Source: Mycobacterium sp. 852002-40037_SCH5390672 (GTDB taxonomy: Bacteria; Actinomycetota; Actinomycetes; Mycobacteriales; Mycobacteriaceae). Taken from it: a stretch of DNA of 64,000 bases. Below, piece by piece: positions 30,527-39,196 of this stretch (position 1 is the first letter of the stretch; each line of letters opens with the position of its first letter). The translations under genes and the position numbers were made by a program. The stretch lies in assembly GCF_001665875.1 (NCBI RefSeq), contig NZ_LZTA01000102.1, positions 1 through 64,000 on the forward strand, given 5' to 3'. A model generated the notes under the pieces. That model did no database searches. It worked only from the letters and a program-made list of their open reading frames with translations, and had not been told where the DNA came from.

Positions 30527-31996
30527 ATGGCCTTGTTGGCCGACGGCGTGAGTGAACTCTTCATCGACGGCAAGCTGTCGGCCGGCAGCGCCGGCAACTT
30601 TGCCACGGTGAATCCGGCGACCGAGGAAGTGCTGGGCCTCGCCGCCAACGCCGACGCCACCGACATGGACCGCGCCATCGCGGCCGCGCGGCGCGCCTTC
30701 GACGAGACCGACTGGTCCCGCAACACCGAACTGCGGGTGCGTTGCATCCGGCAGCTGCGCGATGCGATGCGTGACCACATCGAAGAACTGCGCGACATCA
30801 CGATCGCCGAGGTCGGCGCCCCGCGGATGCTCACCTCGGCCGCCCAATTGGAGGGCCCGGTCGGTGATCTGAGCTTCGCGGCCGACACCGCCGAGTCCTA
30901 CGAGTGGAATCAGGACCTCGGTCAGGCATCGCCGATGGGCATCCCGACCCGGCGCACCATCGCGCGGGAAGCCGTGGGCGTCGTCGGCGCCATCACGCCG
31001 TGGAACTTCCCGCACCAGATCAACCTGGCCAAACTGGGGCCGGCTCTGGCCGCCGGCAACACGGTGGTGCTCAAGCCAGCACCGGACACACCCTGGTGTG
31101 CCGCGGTGCTCGGCGAAATCATCGCCGAACACACCGAGTTCCCGCCCGGTGTCGTCAACATCATCACGTCCGACGACCACCGGGTGGGGGCGCTGCTCTC
31201 GAAAGACCCTCGGGTGGACATGGTTTCGTTCACCGGCTCGACGGTGACCGGCCGCGCCGTCATGGGCGATGCCGCCGCGACCATCAAGCGGGTGTTCCTG
31301 GAGCTGGGCGGCAAGTCGGCGTTCGTCGTTCTCGACGATGCCGACCTGCGGGGGGCGTGCTCGATGTCGGCGTTCACCGCGGCCATGCACGCCGGGCAGG
31401 GGTGCGCCATCACGACCCGGCTGGTGGTGCCGCGGGCCCGCTACGACGAGGCCGTCGCCATCGCCGCGGGCACCATGGGCTCGATCAAACCTGGCGACCC
31501 CAATGACTCCGGAACCGTGTGCGGGCCAGTGATTTCCGCTCGGCAACGGGAGCGGGTACAAAGCTACCTCGATCTGGCGATCGCCGAGGGCGGGACGTTC
31601 GCCTGCGGCGGCGGGCGCCCGGCGGACAAGGACGTCGGGTTCTTCATCGAACCGACCGTGATCGCCGGCCTGACCAACGACGCCCGGCCCGCCCGTGAGG
31701 AGATCTTCGGGCCGGTGCTCACCGTGATCGCCTACGACGGTGAAGACGACGCGCTGCGCATCGCCAATGACTCGCCATATGGCTTGTCGGGCACCGTGTT
31801 CGGTGCCGACCCGGAACGTGCCGCCAACTTCGCGTCGCGGATGCGGGTGGGGACCGTCAACGTCAACGGCGGTGTCTGGTACTCCGCCGACGCGCCGTTC
31901 GGCGGATACAAGCAATCCGGCAACGGACGCGAAATGGGCCTGGCCGGCTTCGAGGAATACCTGGAAGTCAAAACCATTGCCACCGCTGTGCAGTGA
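30527..31996 (+). CDS. aldA: Aldehyde dehydrogenase AldA (Rv0768-like)
   Basis: 489 residues from ATG 30527 with CGGGAGCGGG upstream; the frame is open to 30380 but the extra codons lie over the promoter. NAD-dependent aldehyde dehydrogenase: TPWNFPHQINLAKLGPALAAGN, FTGSTVTGRAV, general-base Glu in LELGGKSAFVV, catalytic Cys in HAGQGCAITTR, and EEIFGPVLTV. First gene of the plus-strand run facing the TetR-P450 operon. It should oxidise aldehydes made by the nearby alcohol dehydrogenases or P450s. Gene order as Rv0768. Confidence 0.95.
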   Translation: MALLADGVSELFIDGKLSAGSAGNFATVNPATEEVLGLAANADATDMDRAIAAARRAFDETDWSRNTELRVRCIRQLRDAMRDHIEELRDITIAEVGAPRMLTSAAQLEGPVGDLSFAADTAESYEWNQDLGQASPMGIPTRRTIAREAVGVVGAITPWNFPHQINLAKLGPALAAGNTVVLKPAPDTPWCAAVLGEIIAEHTEFPPGVVNIITSDDHRVGALLSKDPRVDMVSFTGSTVTGRAVMGDAAATIKRVFLELGGKSAFVVLDDADLRGACSMSAFTAAMHAGQGCAITTRLVVPRARYDEAVAIAAGTMGSIKPGDPNDSGTVCGPVISARQRERVQSYLDLAIAEGGTFACGGGRPADKDVGFFIEPTVIAGLTNDARPAREEIFGPVLTVIAYDGEDDALRIANDSPYGLSGTVFGADPERAANFASRMRVGTVNVNGGVWYSADAPFGGYKQSGNGREMGLAGFEEYLEVKTIATAVQ

Positions 31997-32025
31997 CCGT
32001 GCCACTAGGCGACCGAGAGGAAAAC

Positions 32026-32775
32026 ATGCGATTCGAGAATAAAGTCGGCATCGTCACCGGTTCCGGTGGCGGCATCGGGCAGGCGTACGCCGAGGCGCTG
32101 GCCCGCGAGGGCGCGGCGGTGGTGGTCGCCGACATCAACGCCGAGGCCGCCGAGGCGGTGGCCAAGCAGATCGTTGCCGACGGCGGTACGGCGCTCAGCA
32201 TTCCGGTCGACGTGTCCGACCCCGCGTCGGCCAAGGCAATGGCCGATCGCACGCTGGCCGAATTCGGCGGCATCGACTACCTGGTCAACAACGCCGCGAT
32301 CTTTGGCGGCATGAAGCTGGACTTCCTGCTCACCATCGACCCGGAGTACTACAAGAAGTTCATGAGCGTGAACCTCGACGGGGCGCTGTGGTGCACCCGG
32401 GCGGTGTACAAGAAGATGGCCAAGCGCGGCGGCGGGGCGATCGTCAACCAGTCGTCCACCGCCGCCTGGCTTTACGCGAACTATTACGGCCTGGCCAAGG
32501 TCGGGCTCAACGGTCTGACCCAACAGCTCTCCCGCGAACTCGGCGGCCAGAAGATCCGGATCAACGCGATCGCCCCCGGCCCCATCGACACCGAGGCCAA
32601 TCGGACCACCACGCCGGCGGAGATGGTCGCCGACATCGTCAAGGGCCTGCCGCTGTCGCGGATGGGCACGCCCGAGGATCTGGTCGGCATGTGTCTGTTC
32701 CTACTCTCCGACGAGGCGTCGTGGATCACCGGGCAGATCTTCAATGTCGACGGTGGACAGATAATTCGGTCGTGA
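32026..32775 (+). CDS. Short-chain dehydrogenase/reductase (Rv0769-like)
   Basis: 249 residues from ATG 32026 (MRFENKVGIVTGSGGGIGQ), preceded by GAGAGGAAA. Cofactor motif TGSGGGIGQAYAEALA, ADINAE after strand 2 (Asp suggests NAD), NNAAIFGG, catalytic QSSTAAWLYANYYGLAKVG, and GQIFNVDGGQIIRS at the end. 29 bases after aldA, 16 before the next gene, so one operon. Same order as Rv0769. Probably oxidises a lipid or sterol alcohol. Confidence 0.93.
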   Translation: MRFENKVGIVTGSGGGIGQAYAEALAREGAAVVVADINAEAAEAVAKQIVADGGTALSIPVDVSDPASAKAMADRTLAEFGGIDYLVNNAAIFGGMKLDFLLTIDPEYYKKFMSVNLDGALWCTRAVYKKMAKRGGGAIVNQSSTAAWLYANYYGLAKVGLNGLTQQLSRELGGQKIRINAIAPGPIDTEANRTTTPAEMVADIVKGLPLSRMGTPEDLVGMCLFLLSDEASWITGQIFNVDGGQIIRS

Positions 32776-32791
32776 CGGGAGGAAATGTCAT

Positions 32792-33649
32792 ATGACTGAC
32801 CAGCTGAAGCTCGGCTATATCGGTTTGGGCAACATGGGCGCGCCGATGGCCACGAAGATGACCGAATGGCCGGGCGGGGTAACGGTTTACGACATCCGGA
32901 CCGAGGCGATGACCCCGCTGGTCGAAAAGGGCGCCGGCCTGGCCGACAGTGTCGCCGATGTCGCCGCCGCCGACATCATCCACATCACCGTGCTCAACGA
33001 CGCCCAGGTGCGCGAGGTGGTCGGCGAGCTGGCGGCCAACGCGAAGCCCGGCACCGTCATCGCGATCCACTCGACCATCAGCGACACCACGGCGGTCGAA
33101 CTCGCGGCAGAGCTCAAGCAGCGGGGCATCCACATCGTCGATGCCCCGGTCAGCGGCGGCGCGGCTGCCGCCGCGAAAGGCGAACTCGCCACCATGGTGG
33201 GCGCCGAGCGGGAGGTCTACGAGCGGATCAAGCCGGCATTCAAGCACTGGGCATCGGTGGTGATCCACGCCGGTGAGCCCGGTGCGGGCACCCGAATGAA
33301 GTTGGCGCGCAACATGCTGACCTTCACCTCGTACGCCGCGGCGTGTGAGGCCATGAAGCTGGCCGAGGCGGCCGGCCTGGATCTGCAGGCCCTGGGCCGG
33401 GTGGTGCGTCACACCGACGCGCTCACCGGCGGCCCGGGGGCGATCATGGTGCGCGAAAACATGAAAGACCTTGAGGCGGACGACTTCTTGTACCAGCCGT
33501 TCTTGCACACTCGCGGCCTGGGGGAGAAGGACCTGAGCCTGGCATTGGCCCTGGGCGAGGCGGTGTCGGTCGATTTGCCGCTTGCCCGGTTGGCCTACCA
33601 GCGGTTGGCCGCGGGTCTCGGGGTACCACACACGGAGGAAGAGGCGTAA
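32792..33649 (+). CDS. 3-hydroxyisobutyrate dehydrogenase-family oxidoreductase (Rv0770-like)
   Basis: 285 residues. N-terminal Rossmann domain GYIGLGNMGAPMA, substrate-binding DAPVSGGAAAAAKGELATMVG, and catalytic Lys in RMKLARNMLTF, then an all-helical C-terminal domain. The ATG follows GGGAGGA. Beta-hydroxyacid dehydrogenase family; members act on 3-hydroxyisobutyrate, tartronate semialdehyde and similar acids with NAD(P). Ends TAATG, overlapping the next gene. Order as Rv0770. Confidence 0.92.
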   Translation: MTDQLKLGYIGLGNMGAPMATKMTEWPGGVTVYDIRTEAMTPLVEKGAGLADSVADVAAADIIHITVLNDAQVREVVGELAANAKPGTVIAIHSTISDTTAVELAAELKQRGIHIVDAPVSGGAAAAAKGELATMVGAEREVYERIKPAFKHWASVVIHAGEPGAGTRMKLARNMLTFTSYAAACEAMKLAEAAGLDLQALGRVVRHTDALTGGPGAIMVRENMKDLEADDFLYQPFLHTRGLGEKDLSLALALGEAVSVDLPLARLAYQRLAAGLGVPHTEEEA

Positions 33650-34077
33650 TGGACGAACAGCGCAGCAAGGGCCTCGCGAAGATGAACGAGGTTTATGGCT
33701 GGGAGATGCCCAACATCGAAGGCGACGCGTACTTCGACCTGACCGTCGACCACCTGTTCGGCAGCATCTGGACGCGACCGGGATTGTCGATGCGCGACAA
33801 GCGCATCATGACGTTGACGGCGGTGACCGCGATCGGAAATCGCGACCTGGCCGAGATCCAGATCAACGCCGCACTTCTCAACAGCGAGCTCACCGAGACC
33901 GAGCTGAAGGAGATGGCCGTCTTCCTCACCCACTATCTGGGCTTCCCGCTGGGTTCTGCGCTCAACGGCGCGGTCGACGCCGTCGTGGCCAAACGCAAGA
34001 AGGCCGCGGCAAAGGGCTCAGGAGAGGACAAGAAGGGCAACGTCGACGCTGCTTTGAAGATGCACTCGGGCGACTGA
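33649..34077 (+). CDS. Carboxymuconolactone decarboxylase-family protein (Rv0771-like)
   Basis: 142 residues, ATG overlapping the previous stop, GGAGGA upstream. CMD helical fold: FDLTVDHLFGSIWTRPGLSMRDKRIMTLTAVTAIGNRDLAEIQINAALLNSELTETELKEMAVFLTHYLGFP. There is no cysteine, so it is not an AhpD-type peroxidase. A Lys-rich flexible tail follows (VAKRKKAAAKGSGEDKKG). Last intact gene of the aldA operon. Reaction unknown; true muconolactone decarboxylation is only one option. Confidence 0.9.
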   Translation: MDEQRSKGLAKMNEVYGWEMPNIEGDAYFDLTVDHLFGSIWTRPGLSMRDKRIMTLTAVTAIGNRDLAEIQINAALLNSELTETELKEMAVFLTHYLGFPLGSALNGAVDAVVAKRKKAAAKGSGEDKKGNVDAALKMHSGD

Positions 34078-34087
34078 CCCGCCAATC

Positions 34088-34330
34088 TCAGTACGGCTGA
34101 ACACCTTCGGGCATCACGTACTCGGAGATCGGCGCGGAGACCCCGTTGATCGTCGTTCCGCCGTTGATGATGCCCGGCGCCATTTCCAGCATGTTGTGCG
34201 GAAATCCGAACTTCGGCTTGGTCAGCGCGTCGAGCCGCGCCAGCTCATCGGCGCCCAGGTGTACGTCGACGGCCCGGACGTTGTCGTCGAGCTGGGAGAG
34301 CCTGCGCGCCCCGATGGGATGCGAGAACCC
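34088..34330 (-). pseudogene. 5'-truncated aldo-keto reductase remnant
   Basis: Reading the minus strand from about 34330 to the TGA at 34088-34090 gives about 80 codons of an aldo-keto reductase C-terminus: IGARRLSQLDDNVRAVDVHL, then GADELARLDALTKPKFGFPH, MLEMAPGIINGGTTINGVSA and a final EYVMPEGVQPY. The barrel with cofactor site and catalytic Tyr (about 250 residues) is absent; the frame stops being recognisable at 34320-34335, where a MarR remnant on the other strand begins. No start codon or promoter remains. Confidence 0.75.
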
Positions 34331-34593
34331 CTACCCGGCCGAGTTGGCCGCGACGTTGAGCATGCCCAAGGCGATGGTGACTCTTTACCTGAAACGGCTC
34401 GAGGCCGCGGGGTTGTGCGGCGCGAGATCGACCCGTCCGATTTGCGGCGCCACCGGCTCGGCTCACCCCGCCCGGGCGTCAGGCTGCCAGGAACGGCTTG
34501 ACACTGCTCTCCGACGAGTTCGACAAGCGCCTCGGACGCCTCACCGCCGCGCAGCGAAATGACCTCAAGGGGCTGCTCGAGAAAATCCTCTGA
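34331..34593 (+). pseudogene. 5'-truncated, frameshifted MarR-family regulator remnant
   Basis: Three plus-strand frames each carry a piece of one MarR-type protein: PAELAATLSMPKAMVTLYLKRLEAAG (recognition-helix region), then VVRREIDPSDLRRHRLG (wing), then LTLLSDEFDKRLGRLTAAQR and KGLLEKIL before TGA at 34591-34593. So at least two frameshifts exist, and the dimerisation N-terminus is gone. It starts where the aldo-keto reductase remnant ends; both 5' ends were lost, as one deletion across a divergent promoter would cause. Confidence 0.7.
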
Positions 34594-34643
34594 AGCCGGG
34601 GACTGTGGGCGTGAGCCGTTTGACCGGGCTAGTCTGACGTGTC

Positions 34644-35912
34644 GTGCGCGTCCTGGTGATTGGTTCCGGTGCCCGTGAACATGCGTTGCTGTTGGCGCTG
34701 CGCAAAGACCCGCAGGTCACGGGGCTGGCGATCGCTCCGGGCAACGCCGGCACCGCTCGGCTGGCCGACCAGCACGACGTCGACATCACCTCGGCGGACG
34801 ATGTGGTCACGCTTTCGCGGGAGGTCCGCGCCGACTTGGTGGTGATCGGTCCCGAGGTGCCGCTGGTCCTTGGGGTGGCCGACGCGGTGCGGTCCGCAGG
34901 CATCGTCTGCTTCGGCCCCAGCAAGGACGCCGCTCGCATCGAAGGTTCCAAGGCTTTCGCCAAGGAGGTCATGGCCGCGGCCGGGGTGCGCACCGCAACC
35001 AGTGAAATCGTCGACACCCCCGCGCATTTAGATGCCGCGCTGGACCGGTTCGGCCCGACGGCGGGGGACCCGGCCTGGGTGGTGAAGGACGATCGCCTGG
35101 CCGCGGGCAAGGGCGTCGTGGTGACCACGGATCGCGCTGTCGCACGTGCGCACGCCGCCGGGCTGCTCGAGGCGGGGCACCCGGTGCTGTTGGAGTCCTA
35201 CCTGGACGGCCCGGAGGTGTCGCTGTTCTGCGTCGTAGACGGCGAAACCGTGGTGCCGCTGCTGCCGGCGCAGGACTTCAAGCGTGTCGGCGACGGCGAC
35301 AGCGGGCCCAATACCGGCGGCATGGGTGCCTATGCGCCCGTCCCCTGGCTTCCCGACGAGGTGTATCGCGATGTGGTCAGCAACATCGTCGAACCCGTTG
35401 CGGCCGAGATGGTCGCGCGCGGCAGCTCGTTCAGCGGATTGCTGTATGCCGGGCTCGCTATCACCGCGAACGGACCCGCGGTGGTCGAATTCAATTGTCG
35501 CTTCGGCGATCCCGAAACACAGGCGGTGCTGGCGCTGCTGGAATCGCCGCTCGGTCAGCTGTTGTACGCGGCGGGCAGTGGCGCATTGGCGGACTTCGGC
35601 GAGCTGCGCTGGCACGACGGTGCGGCCGTGACGGTGGTGGTGGCGGCGGAGAGCTATCCCGGCCGCCCCCGCGTGGGAGACGTCATCGTCGGCTCGGAAG
35701 CCGACGGGGTATTGCACGCCGGAACGGCGCGGCGTGACGACGGCGAAATCGTCTCGTCGGGTGGTCGAGTGCTGTCGGTGGTGGGCACCGGCGCCGACCT
35801 GACGGCCGCGCGTACCAAAGCCTACGAAGTCGTTCATTCAATTCGACTGCCGGGCAGCCATTTCCGCAGCGACATCGCCCAGTTGGCGGCCGACGGGAAG
35901 ATCCGCGTCTAG
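34644..35912 (+). CDS. purD: Phosphoribosylamine-glycine ligase PurD
   Basis: 422 residues, GTG start. GAR synthetase of purine synthesis, ATP-grasp fold: N-terminal VLVIGSGAREHALLLAL, GPEVPLVLGVADAV, GSKAFAKEVM, ATP-binding WVVKDDRLAAGKGVVVT, GPEVSLFCVVDG, and the signature FKRVGDGDSGPNTGGMGAY, then EFNCRFGDPETQ. It joins phosphoribosylamine and glycine with ATP in the cytoplasm. Order as Rv0772. Confidence 0.97.
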   Translation: MRVLVIGSGAREHALLLALRKDPQVTGLAIAPGNAGTARLADQHDVDITSADDVVTLSREVRADLVVIGPEVPLVLGVADAVRSAGIVCFGPSKDAARIEGSKAFAKEVMAAAGVRTATSEIVDTPAHLDAALDRFGPTAGDPAWVVKDDRLAAGKGVVVTTDRAVARAHAAGLLEAGHPVLLESYLDGPEVSLFCVVDGETVVPLLPAQDFKRVGDGDSGPNTGGMGAYAPVPWLPDEVYRDVVSNIVEPVAAEMVARGSSFSGLLYAGLAITANGPAVVEFNCRFGDPETQAVLALLESPLGQLLYAAGSGALADFGELRWHDGAAVTVVVAAESYPGRPRVGDVIVGSEADGVLHAGTARRDDGEIVSSGGRVLSVVGTGADLTAARTKAYEVVHSIRLPGSHFRSDIAQLAADGKIRV

Positions 35913-37492
35913 AAGGCGGCGGCCTGACCGTCGCGGCGGGGATCGCTGGCCGCGAAATAACCGCCCTCGAGGCGCCAGATGGCCTGGCAGCTGCCGAATT
36001 GGTTGTAGTCGTCGACGGCAACGAGGTCGTGTCCGCGCCGGCGCAACTCGTCCAGAGTGGATTCTGGAAAGCCCTTTTCGCAGCTGACCTGCATACCTTC
36101 CACCCACCGGAACCGCGGGCCGTCACACGCCGCCTGCGGGTTCTGACCGTGATCGGCGATGCGCACCATCACCTGCACGTGGCCCTGGGGCTGCATCATT
36201 CCGCCCATGACCCCGAAGCTCATGACCGGGGCCCCGTCTTTGGTCACAAACCCCGGGATGATGGTGTGATAGGGGCGCTTATTCGGTCCGACCTGGTTCG
36301 GGTGCCGGTGTGCTGCAACGAAATTCGCACCACGGTTTTGCAACGAGATCCCGGTGCCGGGTACCACCACGCCCGAACCGAACCCCATGTAGTTCGACTG
36401 GATCATCGACACCATCATCCCCGCGGCGTCGGCGGCGGTCAGATAGACGGTCCCGCCCGCCGGGGCCCCCGCGGATGCCGGCTTGGCTCGCGCGCGGTCG
36501 ATCAGTGCCGCGCGCTGCTTCAGGTATTCGTTGTCCAGCAGGCGTTCCGGCCCCAGCGACATGTGCTCGATGTCGGCGACATAGGCCTGGGCATCGGCGA
36601 ACGCCAGCTTTACCGCTTCGATCTGCAAGTGCACGCTGTCAGCGGAATCGGCCGGCAGCGAAGAGATGTCGAAGTGTTCCAGGATGCCCAGGGCGATCAG
36701 CGCGACGATGCCCTGACCGTTGGGCGGGATCTCGTGCACGGTGTATCCGCGGTAGCCGCCGTCGACCGTGCCCACCCAGTCGGCACGGTGAGCGGCCAGG
36801 TCACTGGCCCGCATGGCGCCCTGGTTGCCCAGCGCGTGCGCCTCGAGTCGGGCGGCCAGTTCGCCACGATAAAACGCCTCGCCGTTGGTCGTGGCGATCG
36901 TTTCGAGCGTGGCCGCATGATTGGGCAGGCTGAATCGCTCGCCGGGTCTCGGCGCTCGCCCGCCGGGCATAAACGCCTCGGCAAAACCCGGCTGGCTTTT
37001 GAATAGTGGAACTTGCGCCGCCCATTGCTCTGCGACCGTCGGCGAAACCAGAAAGCCGTTGCGACCGTAGGATATTGCTGGCTCGAAGAGCCGTTCGAAC
37101 GGCAGCTTGCCGAACTTGGCGTGCAGTGCGGTCCACGCCGACACGGCGCCGGGCACGGTCACCGAATTCCAGCCGAGGGCCGGAACGGCCTTGCCGCCAA
37201 AGTATTCCGGCGTCCAGGCTGCTGGCGAGCGGCCCGAGGCGTTCAGCCCGTGCACGTGCTTCCCATCCCACACGATGGCGAAGGCGTCCGAACCGATGCC
37301 GTTGGATACCGGCTCCACGATCGTCAGCGTGATGGCCGTGGCGATGGCCGCGTCGACCGCGCTCCCGCCCTGCGCGAGCATCCGCAGGCCGGCCTGGGCG
37401 GCAAGCGGTTGCGATGTGCACACGACGTTTTCCGCCAAGATGGGCTTGCGTGGCCAGGCGTACGGAAAGGTCCAGCCGAAAGGTGCGGTCAC
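35909..37492 (-). CDS. ggtA: Gamma-glutamyltransferase (GgtA, Rv0773c-like)
   Basis: 527 residues from GTG 37492 (VTAPFGWTFPYAWPRKP); the frame is open to 37591 across a 16-base inverted repeat, and a GTG further up is possible. Ntn-hydrolase family: LAQGGSAVDAAIATAITLTIVEP, GIGSDAFAIVWDG, TVPGAVSAW, catalytic Thr about 348 in AGGTVYLTAADAAGMMVSMIQ, and SFGVMGGMMQPQGHVQV. The precursor should cleave itself before that Thr. No signal peptide, so probably cytoplasmic. Acts on gamma-glutamyl compounds or, in sister groups, on acylated antibiotics; substrate not settled. Overlaps the purD end by four bases. Confidence 0.9.
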   Translation of the reverse strand: MTAPFGWTFPYAWPRKPILAENVVCTSQPLAAQAGLRMLAQGGSAVDAAIATAITLTIVEPVSNGIGSDAFAIVWDGKHVHGLNASGRSPAAWTPEYFGGKAVPALGWNSVTVPGAVSAWTALHAKFGKLPFERLFEPAISYGRNGFLVSPTVAEQWAAQVPLFKSQPGFAEAFMPGGRAPRPGERFSLPNHAATLETIATTNGEAFYRGELAARLEAHALGNQGAMRASDLAAHRADWVGTVDGGYRGYTVHEIPPNGQGIVALIALGILEHFDISSLPADSADSVHLQIEAVKLAFADAQAYVADIEHMSLGPERLLDNEYLKQRAALIDRARAKPASAGAPAGGTVYLTAADAAGMMVSMIQSNYMGFGSGVVVPGTGISLQNRGANFVAAHRHPNQVGPNKRPYHTIIPGFVTKDGAPVMSFGVMGGMMQPQGHVQVMVRIADHGQNPQAACDGPRFRWVEGMQVSCEKGFPESTLDELRRRGHDLVAVDDYNQFGSCQAIWRLEGGYFAASDPRRDGQAAAF

Positions 37493-37493
37493 C

Positions 37494-37557
37494 TTCGCGA
37501 GCGTAACGCTACGGTGACTTTCGGCGGGAAATCTCGCGATGGCGTTACGCTCGCGAA
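37494..37557. repeat. Inverted repeat with 16-base perfect arms
   Basis: Arms TTCGCGAGCGTAACGC (37494-37509) and its exact complement (37542-37557) enclose 32 bases. The unit lies directly 5' of the chosen ggtA start and would form a long hairpin in the ggtA transcript. There is no T-run. The spacer (ACGGTGACTTTCGGCGGG...) looks non-coding. It resembles a small mobile palindromic element more than a terminator. Confidence 0.75.
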
Positions 37558-37587
37558 CCGGCGGCGCACCATCTCGCGGGCCGGGGC

Positions 37588-38505
37588 TCATGCCGTCAGC
37601 AGCGGCGCCATCCAGGTCAGCTCGGCGGGCAACTGCGAGCTCCAGAACGCCCCGTCATGCCCACCGGGCGAGAACCCGCCGGCCGGTGGATGGGGCAGTT
37701 GGGCGATGAACTGCTTTGTCGCGGCATAAAACGGATCGCTGTCGCCGCAATCGATTCGGATCGGGATCGAGGCCAGGGCGGGCATGCCGAACACCGAGTT
37801 TGCCGCGAAATCATCCGGCCCGTCGAAGGCTCCCGGCGCCGCCGCGCCCGAGGACATCCACAACGCCGGGCTCACCGCGCAGATCGCCGCGGTGCGGCCC
37901 GGTCCCAGCCGGCCGCCCAGCAGCAATGCCCCGTAGCCGCCCATCGACCAGCCCAGGAAGGCCACTCGTGAGGTGTCCAAATTCTGATTGCCCAGCATCG
38001 GGATGAGCTCGTCGAGCACCATGGCGCCGCTGTCCTCACCGGAAGACCGCTTGTGCCAATAGCTGCCGCCCCCGTCGACGGCGACCACCGCGAACGGCGG
38101 CAGTCCGGCGTCGACGGCCTGTGCCAGACCCTGTTCGACGCCCCCGGCCATCACGGTGGACGCGTCACTGCCCTTGCCGTGCAGCGCGATCACCGGTCGC
38201 AGCGGCTTCGTCTGGCCCGGCGGACGCGCGATGGCCCAGTTGGTGGTCGCACCGCCGCGCGCGGCGGAGGCGAACGAACCGGTCACCATGGTGGGCGCGG
38301 GCGCCGCCGGAGGAGCCGGATCGCGGGGTGGGCTGGGCGCCGGCGCCAACGGCATCTGGGTGCCGCCCCTGGAAACGGGCGCGGACACCGGCATGGCGTG
38401 AGATGTCCGAGGCTGTAACAAAATGTCGAATCCGTAGGCGCCAACCGCCCCGAGAGCCGCGCTGGCGCCGAGGCCGAGCAGGGCGCGTCGGCTCAGGTCG
38501 GGCAT
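37588..38505 (-). CDS. Exported esterase, Tat signal (Rv0774c-like)
   Basis: 305 residues from ATG 38505 (MPDLSRRALLGLG); an ATG three codons earlier is equally possible. Twin-arginine-type signal SRRALLGLGASAALG, a Pro-rich linker (PLAPAPSPPRDPAPPAAPAP), then an esterase-D/Ag85-like alpha/beta-hydrolase: ALHGKGSDAS, nucleophile in GWSMGGYGALLLGG, acid in RIDCGDSDPFY and His in SPGGHDGAFW. M. tuberculosis Rv0774c holds the same place. Its 3' end overlaps the upstream-extended ggtA frame. Likely a secreted lipid or short-chain esterase. Confidence 0.9.
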   Translation of the reverse strand: MPDLSRRALLGLGASAALGAVGAYGFDILLQPRTSHAMPVSAPVSRGGTQMPLAPAPSPPRDPAPPAAPAPTMVTGSFASAARGGATTNWAIARPPGQTKPLRPVIALHGKGSDASTVMAGGVEQGLAQAVDAGLPPFAVVAVDGGGSYWHKRSSGEDSGAMVLDELIPMLGNQNLDTSRVAFLGWSMGGYGALLLGGRLGPGRTAAICAVSPALWMSSGAAAPGAFDGPDDFAANSVFGMPALASIPIRIDCGDSDPFYAATKQFIAQLPHPPAGGFSPGGHDGAFWSSQLPAELTWMAPLLTA

Positions 38506-38578
38506 GCGGACCATTATGCCCTGGCCGTTTGGCCGAAATGGCAATGCAGTACCACTTTGGCTGGCACGATGGCTACTC

Positions 38579-39196
38579 GTGACTGCAGCGGTTACTCCAA
38601 AAGGAGAACGTCGGCGGTATGCGCTCGTCAGCGCTGCCGCCGAGCTGCTGGCCGAGGGCGGGTTCGAAGCGGTGCGCCACCGGGCGGTCGCGCGGCGGGC
38701 CGGATTGCCGTTGGCGTCCACCACTTATTACTTCTCCTCCCTCGACGATCTGATCGCACGCGCCGTCGAACACATCGCGATGATCGAGGTGGCGCAGCTG
38801 CGGTCGCGGGTCAGCGCCTTGTCGCGCCGCCGCCGGGGGCCGGAGACCATCGCCGAGGTGTTGGCCGATCTGCTCGTGGGTGACGTGTCCGGCCCGGGTC
38901 TCACCGAACAGCTGATCTCGCGCTACGAGCGCCACGTCGCGTGCACCCGCCTGCCCGCGCTGCGCGAGACCATGCGTCGCAGCCTGCGCCAGCGCGCCGA
39001 GGCCGTGGCCGAGGCCCTCGAGCGTTCGGGCCGCTCGGTGCACATCGAGCTGGTATGCACGTTGATCTGCGCGGTCGATGGTTCGGTGGTCTCCGCCTTG
39101 GTGGAGGGCCGCGATCCGCGCGCGGCGGCCCAGGGTGCGGTGGTCGATCTCATCGAGGTGCTCGCGCCCATCGATCAGCGGCCTGTGCAGATCTGA
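38579..39196 (+). CDS. TetR-family regulator (Rv0775-like)
   Basis: 205 residues from GTG 38579 (VTAAVTPKGERRR); the frame is open to 38504, over the esterase start. HTH: VSAAAELLAEGGFEAVRHRAVARRAGLPLASTTYYFSSLDDLIARAVEHIA. Divergent from the esterase and ggtA genes with 73 bases between, so it may control them. The 3' end overlaps the convergent DUF429 gene by 47 bases. Order as Rv0775. Confidence 0.88.
   Translation: MTAAVTPKGERRRYALVSAAAELLAEGGFEAVRHRAVARRAGLPLASTTYYFSSLDDLIARAVEHIAMIEVAQLRSRVSALSRRRRGPETIAEVLADLLVGDVSGPGLTEQLISRYERHVACTRLPALRETMRRSLRQRAEAVAEALERSGRSVHIELVCTLICAVDGSVVSALVEGRDPRAAAQGAVVDLIEVLAPIDQRPVQI

Noticed and set aside
30377..32005. 542-codon minus-strand open frame
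   Set aside because: Complement of aldA, which is a full-length aldehyde dehydrogenase.
33649..34077. AhpD-type alkylhydroperoxidase
   Set aside because: The CMD-fold protein has no cysteine at all, so the peroxidase CxxC is missing; it was kept as a CMD-family protein only.
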